Source: Thoreauomyces humboldtii (lineage: Eukaryota; Chytridiomycota; Chytridiomycetes; Spizellomycetales; Powellomycetaceae). Taken from it: a stretch of DNA of 50,550 nt. Every line of letters starts with the position of its first letter. Position 1 is the stretch's first letter. The position numbers and the translations under genes are program-made. This document shows positions 10,706 through 20,373 of this stretch, in pieces. The stretch lies in contig JADGJA010000069.1 in the NCBI GenBank assembly GCA_027596035.1, positions 1 to 50,550 of the forward strand, written 5' to 3'. The notes under the pieces were generated by a model that was given only the letters and a program-made list of their open reading frames with translations, did no database searches and was not told where the DNA came from.

Positions 10706-12057
10706 CTACTTAAGAAGGATGTACTTGTGCAAATGCTTTGGTACATGCTGCAAGAGATCCTTCCCTTCCAACCACGACCTACTAAACAGTCTCGACTGAT
10801 ACCTAGCGGCACCGTCGCAGATCACAGTGACGATCCTGCTCCCTGGTCCGAGCTGCTTTGCCATCTCGACGGCACTGACGACGTTCATGGCCGAGCTCGC
10901 ACCGACAAAGACACCCTCCTCGTCCAGGAGCCTGAAGATCATCTCGATCGTCTTCGCATCGGGCACGTGGATGGCGTCGTCCACTAGGTCCCAGTCCGGA
11001 GCCAGGTTGTCGGTGAGACGACCCTGTCCGATCCCTTCGGTAATGGACGAGTCACCAGTGCGTTCCAGAACACCTCGCTTCTTGTACGCGTAGAGGACGG
11101 ATCCCGGTGGGTCGGCGATGAACACCTTGACGCGTCCATCCGATTTTTCCTTGAGGTAGCGGGCCGTACCTGCGAGGGTGCCGCCTGTTCCAGTAGAGCA
11201 AATGAAGCCGTCAAGCTTTCCGCCTTCTGTTTGGCGCCATATCTCGGGACCTGTGGTCTCAATGTGCGCCAATCGATTCGCAATCTGATATTGATGAGAC
11301 AAAAGGTATCAGCGAACCGGGATCCACTTTGTACCCGGACTCGAGATCTCACATTGTCGAACTGGTTTGTCCAGACCGCGTTCGGCAGGGTTTCGGCGAA
11401 TCGCTTTGCCTGGTGGTTGTAGTTTTGCGGGTCCGTAAAGGGCACCGCTGGGACGGGCCGGACGTCAGCACCTAGCATCCTGAGAAGGTCGATCTTCTCC
11501 TGACTCTGCGTGTTTGGCATGTAGCTAAATGACGTCCCAGTCAGCGTGATTCCTCGTGGAATTTGGAAAGCTCTTATCCTAGCGCTCTTACATGACGAGA
11601 TTGTAACCCTTCGATCGGCAGATATGCGCCAGCCCGATGCCTGTGTTACCCGCCGTACCCTCCACGACCGTTCCCCCGGGCTTGATGAGACCCTGCTTTT
11701 CAGCATGCTCAACCACGTATAGCGCCGCTCGGTCCTTCACGGAACCTCCTGTGAAAGGCAATCGACGACGTTCAACGACGCTCCTCCGTCGGTGTTTCCA
11801 AACAGGACCAGACCCCCGGACAAACCTGGGTTCATCCACTCGGCCTTTCCCATGATATCACAACCCGTCTCCTCGCTGACCTTGTTGAGACGAATCAAAG
11901 GCGTGTTCCCGACGGCTCCGACGAGTGCTCGGACCACATTGTTGTCTGTTCCTACGCGAGAGTAGGCGCGAGCTCCGAGGAGACAGCTTGTGGGTCGTGC
12001 GTGGAGCGCCGACGCTGACCGGGCCGGCAGGGCTCTACAGAGTTGTCTTGCAAGCAT
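10706..12057 (-). CDS. Cysteine synthase (O-acetylserine sulfhydrylase family), mitochondrial type
   Basis: Predicted 379 aa PLP enzyme. Exons are 12057-11826, 11748-11592, 11524-11353 and 11284-10706. The first 35 residues are Arg/Ala/Ser-rich without acids ([20 protein letters not shown]...), a probable mitochondrial presequence. The PLP lysine lies in GGSVKDRAA across the first junction. Further family signatures are [20 protein letters not shown], the [10 protein letters not shown] phosphate loop, and [14 protein letters not shown]. The C-terminus ([20 protein letters not shown]) matches the fungal Cys12/Mcy1 branch better than bacterial CysK. Expected reaction: O-acetylserine plus sulfide to cysteine and acetate; some members of this branch have unclear physiological substrates. 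It is divergent from RET3, with 331 bp between ATGs. Confidence 0.9.
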
Positions 12058-12388
12058 GTCTGCTGTTTGTGGTAACCGAAATTCCGCACACGAACGCGAG
12101 GCGATCGCGACATCGCTTTATGTTGTACACGAGCCAAGCGTGTGATACAACGCAAGGGTTAGGGCAGCATGCGCCGCACCACGTCCGGTTCCTTCCCTGG
12201 TTCAACGCGCAGACCCCTTTCGCTGTTTGCCTCTCCCATCTCGAAGCCACTTGTGAGGTATATAGTAAACGATGTTTTCTGTTGGTGGTTTGTCTTGCAG
12301 AAAAGGCCACTGACTGCAGCTCGTTTGCTTCACCTAGCCAGGGTACAATCGTACATTCCTTTCCTACAATCTTTCTCGCCTCCTCAGA
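12058..12388. promoter_or_regulatory. Bidirectional promoter, cysteine synthase / RET3
   Basis: The 331 bp between two divergent start codons. The RET3-proximal part (12330-12388) is pyrimidine-rich (tccttt/ctttctc), which is typical of a fungal transcription start zone. No TATA box is evident. Confidence 0.55.
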
Positions 12389-13251
12389 ATGGTCGCTCGA
12401 CCACAAGGAACGGTGCGTTTGGATCATGCCTCGCCTCCCCCTTTGGTTGTCCTCAAAGGGCTCAATTGGAGACTCACCATTTCCCATTCCAGAGTCTGTA
12501 CACGACGAAAGCTATCATCATCCTGGACAGCGAAGGGAAGCGAGTCCTTTCCAAATACTACCAACCCGACTACCCAACTCTCAAGGAGCAGAAGGTCTTT
12601 GAGAAGGGCCTTTTCGAAAAAACGAGAAAGACGACGAGTGAGTTGGTGTTCCTGAATCGACCGCTTCACGGAGCAAAGGCGTCGGTCCCCTTTCCCTGTG
12701 GTGTTCATGACGGCTCCTCCACCAGGCGAGATCATCATGTTCGAGAACCAGATTGTCGTGTACAAGAACTCGATCGATGTCTTCCTGTATGTCATCGGCT
12801 CGGTGGACGAGAACGAGTTGATCCTCGCACACGTTCTTTCGAGCTATTACGAAACGCTCGCCATATTGCTCAAGTATCGAATTCCCGGTTTGGTATCTTC
12901 CGACCATCATCGGATGCGCGTAACTGACGCTTTCGTGCGTCTTTCGTCCTTCCAGGGGACAAGTCGAGAAACGGGTGATACTGGAACAGTTCGATCAGGT
13001 AGTGCTGGCGCTGGACGAGACGGTCGACGGAGGGTAAGCGTGAACCCACAACCCCTTGTCGATCCCATCCATCGTTTCGGACGCTCACAGACGCTTCACT
13101 CTGCAGAATCATCCTGGAGTCGGAACCCAACAACATCGCCTCGCGTGTGACAAAGAAGAGCAACGAGGCCGACATGCCGCTTTCGGAGCAGACGGTAGCG
13201 CAGGTTTTTCAAAGAGCCCAGGAGCAGTTGGCGCGGTCTTTGCTCAAATAG
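12389..13251 (+). CDS. RET3: Coatomer subunit zeta
   Basis: Predicted 179 aa, the usual size of zeta-COP. Exons are 12389-12412, 12493-12637, 12726-12873, 12956-13033 and 13107-13251. The start is the eight-codon first exon (MVARPQGT) joined to SLYTTKAIIILDSEGKRVLS, the expected longin-fold beginning. Later family motifs are FENQIVVYKNSIDVFLYVIG and LDETVDGG, joined across intron 4 to IILESEPNNIASRV; the protein ends in QEQLARSLLK. The protein pairs with gamma-COP in the F-subcomplex of COPI, coating Golgi-derived vesicles for retrograde transport to the ER. The four introns are 80, 88, 82 and 73 nt. It is convergent with the exchanger gene at 13569. Confidence 0.95.
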
Positions 13252-13568
13252 AAAAATGCTGGTGGAAAAAGCATCGAAACGTGTATTGGGCGGCATGTTG
13301 GCTTCTCGTCGCGTGCCAGACTTGCCGATGTAGCTGTTACGACTCTAGCTCTTCCCAGCCTGAAAGGGACTAGCACCACGCGGGACACATGAAGCCTAAG
13401 ACTCCAGAGTCCTAGGAACATCCGAGCCTAGTCGCAAGTTCGGCGTACCACACGGGAAGGTGTGAAGCAAAAGATACATTGTGTGTGAAGCTCACGCGAC
13501 CAAAGCGTGAAAACCAGATGTAGAAGACTACATTACACTACACTACTCATTTCGAAAGGTAGAAGCCT
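13252..13568. other. Convergent 3' intergenic region
   Basis: 317 bp between the stop codons of RET3 and the exchanger gene. Nothing coding is visible. It should hold both polyadenylation sites. Confidence 0.5.
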
Positions 13569-15083
13569 TCATGGCATGACGTAAAACGCGTATGCGATAA
13601 TGAAGTAGCCACCGAGAAGCATGGCACCCTCCAGCCAGTTTGCTTTTCCGTCTTGGATGACCGAGTTGACCACAAAGACCGAAACCTAAGAAACCCTCAG
13701 ACTGTGAGCTTGTGCTCTGACTGTACGCAAGTGCGCCATAGAACTTACAAACAGGACGCTAGTCTCGAACGTCGAAAAGGCGAGAGTGAGAGGTTGGTCG
13801 ATGATCCATCCAAAAATAACGCACATTGGCGTCACGAGAAGGGCGATTTGCATAGATGAGCCGATAGCCACACCTGATAGGGAAAACCATCAAAACGGAC
13901 GGAACCAAGACAACAAGCTGATGGCCCAAACTCACCAATGACGAGATCCATCTTGTCCTTCATGGCGACAGTCACAGCAGTAACGTGCTCCGCAGCGTTA
14001 CCGACAATGGGAACCAAAACCAGACCGACGAACGTGTTGCTGAGATGCCACCTGTCGGCCACGTATTCGATGGACCCGACGAGATATTCTCCGCAGATCG
14101 AGACAAGAATGGTAACCGTAACAAGGAGGGCGACGGAAACGGCCAGAGTAAGACTGGGTTCTTCCTCCTCTGCCTCGCCAGCCTCTCCGACGAAAAGCTC
14201 GGTGTGAGTACGGAGTTGGAAGAAGAGGAAAAGAAAGTAGAGGATGAAAAGAACGATCTGTTGGTAAAGATCAGTTCCGGCCCTTCAATTCTACGCTTTT
14301 TATGGCTAAACCGTACCGCCGTGCCACGCGATAGTTCGAGAAGAAGCCTTTCAGAGTCCTCCTTGACAGCAAAGGAGAACGCTGCTGGTACGACGAAGGC
14401 CATCACGACACTGCAGGAACCCGATTCTAGGTCAGTATCTGCGCCACTCTATCAGCATATAACGTCCGCTGCCCCAGCTTACATGCAAAGCAAGCTTCCA
14501 CTAGTCTGAGCAGCAGTGGTGTTGAAAGTCTGACTCTTGTGATATATTCCTCCGGCAAGAAACGATGCTCCGAGAACCAAAAGCAAGTTGCTGAGGATGC
14601 TTCCGAGCAAGGAGGCCCGAACAACGTCCAAAAGGCCCTGCTGAAGAGCAATCAATCCAACGATGAGCTCTACCGCATTCCCGAAAGATGCGTTAAGGAG
14701 ACCCCCGATAGTCTGGTTTGTCCGAAGAGCGAGCTGATAGCAGACAGAATAGGCATGTTATTATTAAGGCTCTGACGAGATTCCCCTACTTTACTAGATA
14801 CCTCCTCGGTAGCCATCCCAAGAAGTTTCGCCATAGGCAGTAAAGCGAAGAAGTTGAAGACGAAGGTAAGAGCACTGTTCCATCCCAAAAAACCCGAAAG
14901 GATGCCCAACGGAATGAATGGAAGGAGTATGTTTATCCATTGCGAAAAGAAGAGGTGGTAGATGGACGATCGAAAATCTGGGGGTGGGGGACCGAAAATG
15001 TGACCTCCCTCGGTATTGCGAGCTGCTGGATCTCTGAGACGCGGAGACTCCGTTGATGGGATGGTTCCGTAGGCGGGAGGCAT
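13569..15083 (-). CDS. VCX1: Vacuolar Ca2+/H+ exchanger (CaCA family)
   Basis: Predicted 396 aa. Exons are 15083-14802, 14733-14483, 14410-14317, 14257-13936, 13873-13749 and 13685-13569. It carries both alpha-repeat signatures of the Ca2+/cation antiporters, GNAVELIVG in the first half and [19 protein letters not shown] in the second, followed by the matching [12 protein letters not shown] and [14 protein letters not shown] segments. About ten to eleven TM helices are separated by the expected acidic loop ([12 protein letters not shown]). The protein ends [13 protein letters not shown]...YAFYVMP. Expected role: sequestering cytosolic Ca2+ in the vacuole by exchange for protons. I chose the ATG at 15083 because the frame further upstream has only non-ATG codons before a stop. 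A short upstream coding exon remains possible. Confidence 0.92.
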
Positions 15084-15837
15084 TGCTTCAAGGTCAGAAC
15101 TTGGACGGGTGTAGTGGGAATGTGAAATGGAGGTTCGGCTTGGAGAAGGCCTCTGAGTAGCAGCCAAGGGCCAAGGCTTTCCGCTTTCGATAGCATCGCC
15201 TCCTCATCAGTTCTGAACCTGCCTCCAGACCATCCTAACGCTCTGACAACATGAAGAAAGTGGCAAAGATACGCTGCGTGTCCGGGCCGCGGAATCTGTT
15301 TGGTAGTTCATTAAAACCGTTCGTATCTAAGCGGGCCTCGAGCAGATGTTGCGAAGCCGCTCTAGCCCACTGATGCAGGAGATTCCATTGGCATTGAAGC
15401 GCTTTTGTTGGGTTGGAGGATCGGCACCGACCGAGTTGAGGCAAGATTAAATCACAGGGGCCAGATGTCTAGGCAGTTGGATTGGCAGGGGATGCAGGCG
15501 CACAAATCGGCGTCGGCAGCAACGGGATACTCCAAGGGCACTCGACGCTACCTTCATTGCAAATGGAATAAAACTGAAGCAAAGGAAGCCAATGATAGAC
15601 AGGGCTGACAGGGTTGAGGGGCGCCGGTCCGCTATGCTCAATGCTCGCGACAGTACCGTAACCTTCATCGTGGTAAGCACCTTGGCTCGCTCTTTTGTGG
15701 TCAAGATTTTCGGCCGTTTTCGCAAGGAAGCCCGATGTTTGCTGCGCGACTTTTGTGAGGAAGAGTTTGAATTTCTACGCTTCTCACCTGCCCTATATAC
15801 GACATTGACGGCTATCGCATCTCTCACACACGACAAT
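15084..15837. promoter_or_regulatory. Divergent promoter, VCX1 / CCDC9-like gene
   Basis: 754 bp between divergent start codons. A CTATATACG element at about 15793 and CT/CA-rich sequence just upstream of 15838 look like a core promoter for the rightward gene. Although the reading frame of that gene stays open back to an ATG at 15592, the sequence there reads as leader rather than protein. Confidence 0.45.
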
Positions 15838-17441
15838 ATGCTAGCGATGAGCACCGGAGACAACACAGAGGATATCGTCAAACCGGAACAACCCATCACG
15901 AATAAGGTCTTTAACGAAATGCTTGATAACGATCTTACCGACAACATTCGCGAGGGCAGCGTGGAGACCGAGGGGTTGGATATAAACTCGAATGCCGCCG
16001 ACGCCTCCTCGAGCGTCGGTGCTCCCAAGTCTGATGCCGCCGAAAGCCTCAGCCAGGAGGCTGCGGAGGAATCCGGCAACACCGTGGAATCCGCTGAACA
16101 TGCCGTTCGAGCGGATGCTGCTTCGAACGGTGGTGACGGCGAGGCGGCCGAGCTAGAAGAGCATACGGAAGCAGAGGGTGGTGCAAGCGTGACGCCGACC
16201 CGCGATTTTGCTCCTGATCTAGACACTCTCGAAGTACCGATCGTAAATGGGGATGATGCACCAGCGCAGAAACTCGCACCCGAGAAGCACTCGACACAAG
16301 CAGCGCGAGCACCCCAGATGGGCACTCGAGGCTCGCGCGGTGGCGGGAGAGGAGGGCAGCGAGGCGCGAACAACGCCAACGGTGGTCCTCGTCCACCTCG
16401 CAACGAACCCGCTCCACGCTCTTCCCCAGTAAAGGTTGAAGCGGCATCGGATGCTGTCACGGAAGCAGCTTCACCGGACGATGTCACGTCCCCGCAGGCC
16501 GGGGAGGGGCAGCAAGCTCCCGCACCGCCGCGCCCGGTTCCTTACTACAACCCGAACCGGGTGTTAACGGGCGGAGTGGACAAGAAGGTCAGTCCACCAC
16601 ATATCTTGGCTCGAGCTAACCTTCCTTTAACTGATGCATCAACTTCGTTTCTCCAGCGCTTGACTCCGGAGGAGCTCGACAAGAAGATGGAGGATATCCG
16701 CAGGCGCAACCAGGAATTGAAGCGCAAACAAGAGGTACGACTGTGATTTCTCAATCTGGGAAAGCGGAAGATTTAATAACGGTACTGATTCCCTCTGCGC
16801 AGGCTGTTCGTCAAGACGAGGAACAGTTCCGGATGGTTGAAACGGCTGCGCGCACTCAGCAGAAGGAGGAAGCAGATAGGCGACGTGTTATGGAGATGGA
16901 GCAGCGTGCTAGCGACCGCGCCCAAGCCGCCGAACGTCGCAAAGTTCAGGATGCGCTCAGGTGCGAAAATCGTTCTGGAATATTTTTATCGAAAGGACGC
17001 ATCCCATTGACACATCTTTACAGGAAAGAACGGGAGGAGAACGCGGCGCGCAAAGCCAAATCCTTTGGAACCAGGGAGTGGGACGTCGGGAAGACCGAGA
17101 CGGGCCGCGGGGGATCCAATGCTGGCGGCGACACGGGCGTACCACAAAGGGCTTACGAAGCTGGTCGAGACAGCAGGCATTACACTCGATCCGACAGTTA
17201 CGGTCGGCGGGATGAGGGTTCAAACTACGCCCAGAGCGAAGCTGGACCGAGGGGAGGAGGAGGGAGAAGATACCTCGACCGGGGCGCCCCCTTGCGAGGC
17301 GGTTATCAGAGCAATGGTCGGCAGGGACCAGCTACCTCCTCACCGAGGCGCGAGAATGCACAAGCCTCGGCGGGAGACGGCAGGTCAGCAAAGGCATCTT
17401 GGGGTGATAGCCCCTCGCAAGGCGAGTGGGGATCATCCTAG
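15838..17441 (+). CDS. RGG-rich coiled-coil protein, CCDC9-like
   Basis: Predicted 467 aa. Exons are 15838-16587, 16657-16734, 16803-16960 and 17024-17441. The N-terminal half is acidic and Ala/Ser/Glu-rich. An RGG patch (GTRGSRGGGRGGQRGANN) follows at about 160-178. A charged coiled coil starts at LTPEELDKKMEDIRRRNQEL and runs through RQDEEQFRMVE and the QQKEEADRRRVMEMEQR stretch. The tail is again Gly/Arg/Ser-rich. The start of the helix resembles the conserved helix of vertebrate CCDC9, an exon-junction-associated protein; combined with RGG motifs this suggests RNA binding, but the assignment is tentative. The first intron is 69 nt without a stop, so retention would keep frame. The start could be the ATG at 15847 instead. 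Convergent with the SDR gene. Confidence 0.75.
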
Positions 17442-17589
17442 ACGATGCACGGTTACTGTACAGACTCCCAAGCAGGTGTTTTTGTGTCCTTTTCGCGTTC
17501 TGTATCAATCCTGGCCTTCTGCTTCTTTTGCACATTGGTTCAATTTACAGTCGCGCCCGCTCCAGAAAACAAAGGTCAAATAGTCAGAT

Positions 17590-19438
17590 CTACTTTGTGG
17601 TGCCCTTCGGCCAGGTACCGTTCTCCTCGAAGTTGGCGATGACTTCCTTCAAGGTGGCCTCGGTGATTGTAGGAAAAGAGTACGTGAAACCCAACGATTT
17701 TTCGATCTGGGATGCGAAAGGTTCTCAGCAAGGCCCATTTTCCGGTTAAAGAAACCAGCAAAGCAGATTGCACGTCTCACCTTGGTTCCATCCACGCTCA
17801 AGGCATTGTCTTTTAACAGTTCTTTGTCCAGATACGGAGACAAGGGGGTGTTAGTGACCCCACCTGCTTTGCAAAGCTCCGACCATGGTTGCAAGTGTTT
17901 GTCGTTGACGTCCTCCGTGACTGACTCAAGGTTCAGCTAGCACCCGAAAAATCGAGCGGTTAGTCTTGACGTGCATGCGTCTAATAGCAAGGCTATTGCA
18001 AACCTTGGCAAACTGGCTGATCATCGTTCCTTGGAAGCCCGTCTCAATTCCGAAAATGGCTTTGATGAAATCGTTTACCTTCCCCTGATCTGACAGGTTC
18101 GTATCAGCCTCTTAGGTTCCGTCTTTGGTTTGGCATTTTGGAATTGACGTTGATCCCTCACCGGTGTCGTTCTTATCGGCAACATTGTAGACCTCAACGC
18201 TGCTTACAGGAGCAGTACGTCCTCCTTGTTCAGCGGTGGTGGCCGTGACATGCCATATTGCGCGAACCTGGATGCGAAATTGAGCTGCCTGCTTGCCCTC
18301 CCTCCAAACCTGTTTTCCACTTACAACGTCCGTAACATGCACAGTGTTCATTTTCAGATCTTTGGTCCACAGAAGCTCCATTTTCTCGCCAAGTTTACGG
18401 TAGACAGCGCCAACAATGAGGCGGGGTGCTAGATTCGTGGGACTTAGTCGTGAGCAAGGCGAAAGTACAGATGCTTTTAACTCTGGCCCCGACTCACTGA
18501 TGCCGGAAATATCACCAGGACCGTAAACGAGAGCGGGACGGAGGATCACTAGGTTCAAACTAAAGCCAAGATCCAGCGGTATTAGTGTTGGTTTAGATTA
18601 CTTTGCAGGCAGCGCAGTCAGTACCCAGCGATTTTCTTCAACTCGTCCTCAGCCTTCAGCTTAGACTTCGCGACGGCCGTCCAAGGTTTGAGTTTGCCGT
18701 CTTCCCCTGACGGTTTCTGTGGGCATGAGCTGTGATGAGTACAACTTTGAACTGCAGTCAAATAAACGGAATCCAATGCTGACCTTATCGGACTCATACA
18801 CCTGCGCAGTGCTGACCTCGAGGAAAACTTTAACCTTTCGCTTGGCTGCTTCTTTAGCGACAGCCACCGAGAGTTGGAAGGTTCGCTCGTCGTAGACCTC
18901 ATCAGACTGGCCGTATTTAGTCTCGGCTGCGAGGTTGATGACATAGTCGAAGTCGCTGCCATCCTCGCGGGTGAAAACCTTTTCTACGGCGGCTGCGCAA
19001 TGGGTAAACAGGTGCGTGAGAAACTGCATCAAGTTTCGCAGCGGGACGCGCACCCTCTGTCATAGGTCACGAGCAGCGACATCCAACACCATTGTTCCTC
19101 TCTGAGCACCGCCCCGTCCCTGAGGCTGCTCTTCTCGTACTTCGGTGGACTACTTAAGCAACACTCCCAGTCCTTCCTTCTTGCCCTCCCACGTTTATCA
19201 GGGACTCCCCTGGTCCGAGCCATGTTCGCTTACCAGCGTTAGTCAGGTTCGCTTGCTTGAATTCGACCCTTTTGTCGCCATCAAACAGCGCCTTGTGCTT
19301 CTCGGAAAGATATGCCGTCGCAGGAATGGCTTTGTCTGCCACCCGTATCGTGTCCGCTAGGTTCTTTTCCGTCAGGTACTCGACCAGGTTGCGTCCTATG
19401 AACCCGACACCACCAAGGACTAGGACTTTGGGTGCCAT
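17590..19438 (-). CDS. Extended-type SDR (NAD-dependent epimerase/dehydratase family), catalytic Tyr missing
   Basis: Predicted 378 aa in nine exons (19438-19234, 18992-18784, 18716-18625, 18559-18498, 18428-18325, 18267-18162, 18089-18004, 17936-17781, 17706-17590). A Rossmann loop GxxGxxG lies at residues 9-15 (GGVGFIG). Further signatures are DYVINLAAETKYGQ, EVSTAQVYES, LRPALVYGPGDISG and MNTVHVTDV. The usual YxxxK dyad reads V-A-K-S-K at 153-157: the Lys stays and the Tyr is Val. Substrate is unknown. The chain length and C-terminal substrate lobe (TPLSPYLDKELLKDNALSVD) are complete, so it does not look like a decayed gene. The first intron is 241 nt, the longest confident intron in the window. 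It is divergent from the phosphodiesterase gene. Confidence 0.85.
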
Positions 19439-20373
19439 GTCGTGTGAAAGGCGAGGACTGGCTGAGTGAGACTACGAATTGAGACCTTCGAACCTGGGAA
19501 ACGCGAGTTGACGCGAAGAGGCGATCGGCAAGATGAGGGATGGCGGAATCTTCCGGAACGAAGGGATGATATGTACCTTCGGAGACAGAAAAATGAACCG
19601 TAACAACGTTCCTGGCTGGGAAGTCGGTGAAGTAGTTGCGCTGGATGGCTGCGAGAACAAGCACAGAGGACGGGAAAAGGTATGGGGAGCGCCACGTTCA
19701 AAAAGCTCAAAGGAGACCCGAAAAAGCTGCTCGCCCCCTCCCCAAGCTTTTTGCTGCCTGACGCTACAGCTCTCTCCCTTCGAACACCAAAAGCTTCATC
19801 GGCGCAACAATGCCGTGAATGTGAATGGAGCCAGCATAGAGTGACGTCAAGCCAAACGCTCGGAACGTCAATCGAACTGTTGGCAAAACACTACACAGTG
19901 AAAAGATGTACTAGATGCACTGGATCATATACCAATGGTAGCACAGGAAGGACTAGCGAGAGTGCTCACTGAGACGACCGACCTTCCATCGAGCTGTGCT
20001 GTAGATATGGAAATGTCTCACGTTGCAACAGGGAACCGAACAACGGTATCCGCCACCGTTACCAGGGACCAAGGGACTGCAAAACCATCTTGCTTATATG
20101 CTTCTTCCTATTTGTGGGGATAGAGACCGAGGGACAGGGATGCGAAAAAAATCCACGCAGCTCAAAAATGGCCAGAGTTGCAAGTGTGTGCGATGGTGAG
20201 ATGTGAGTGGTTTGTGCGTGTGTGTCATGAGCAAGCGGAGTCTTCATCGGGTAAGCCTCTCTTACCTCCCCCCCCCTCTGTCCGAAAAATCCCATGAGCC
20301 ACTCTGCGCTCACCTTGCAACTTGCTCTTGCATGCCTATTGGCTTCCCCTTTTTCAAGCACCCATCACTCCCA
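19439..20373. promoter_or_regulatory. Divergent promoter, SDR / phosphodiesterase
   Basis: 935 bp between start codons. It contains a C-rich run (20261-20276) and GTGTGTGCG-like repeats near 20190-20225. No gene is supported. The phosphodiesterase leader may extend through 20200-20370. Confidence 0.45.

Noticed and set aside
15084..15167. Longer N-terminus for the exchanger starting at 15167
   Set aside because: The codon at 15167 is TTG, not ATG. The same applies to apparent starts at 10133, 10385, 20499, 31068, 40199 and 45390, which are TTG or GTG and were replaced by in-frame ATGs or exon junctions.
15592..15837. Upstream extension of the CCDC9-like protein to ATG 15592
   Set aside because: The extra 82 residues have leader-like composition, and a TATATA element with CT-rich initiator lies within it, just before 15838.
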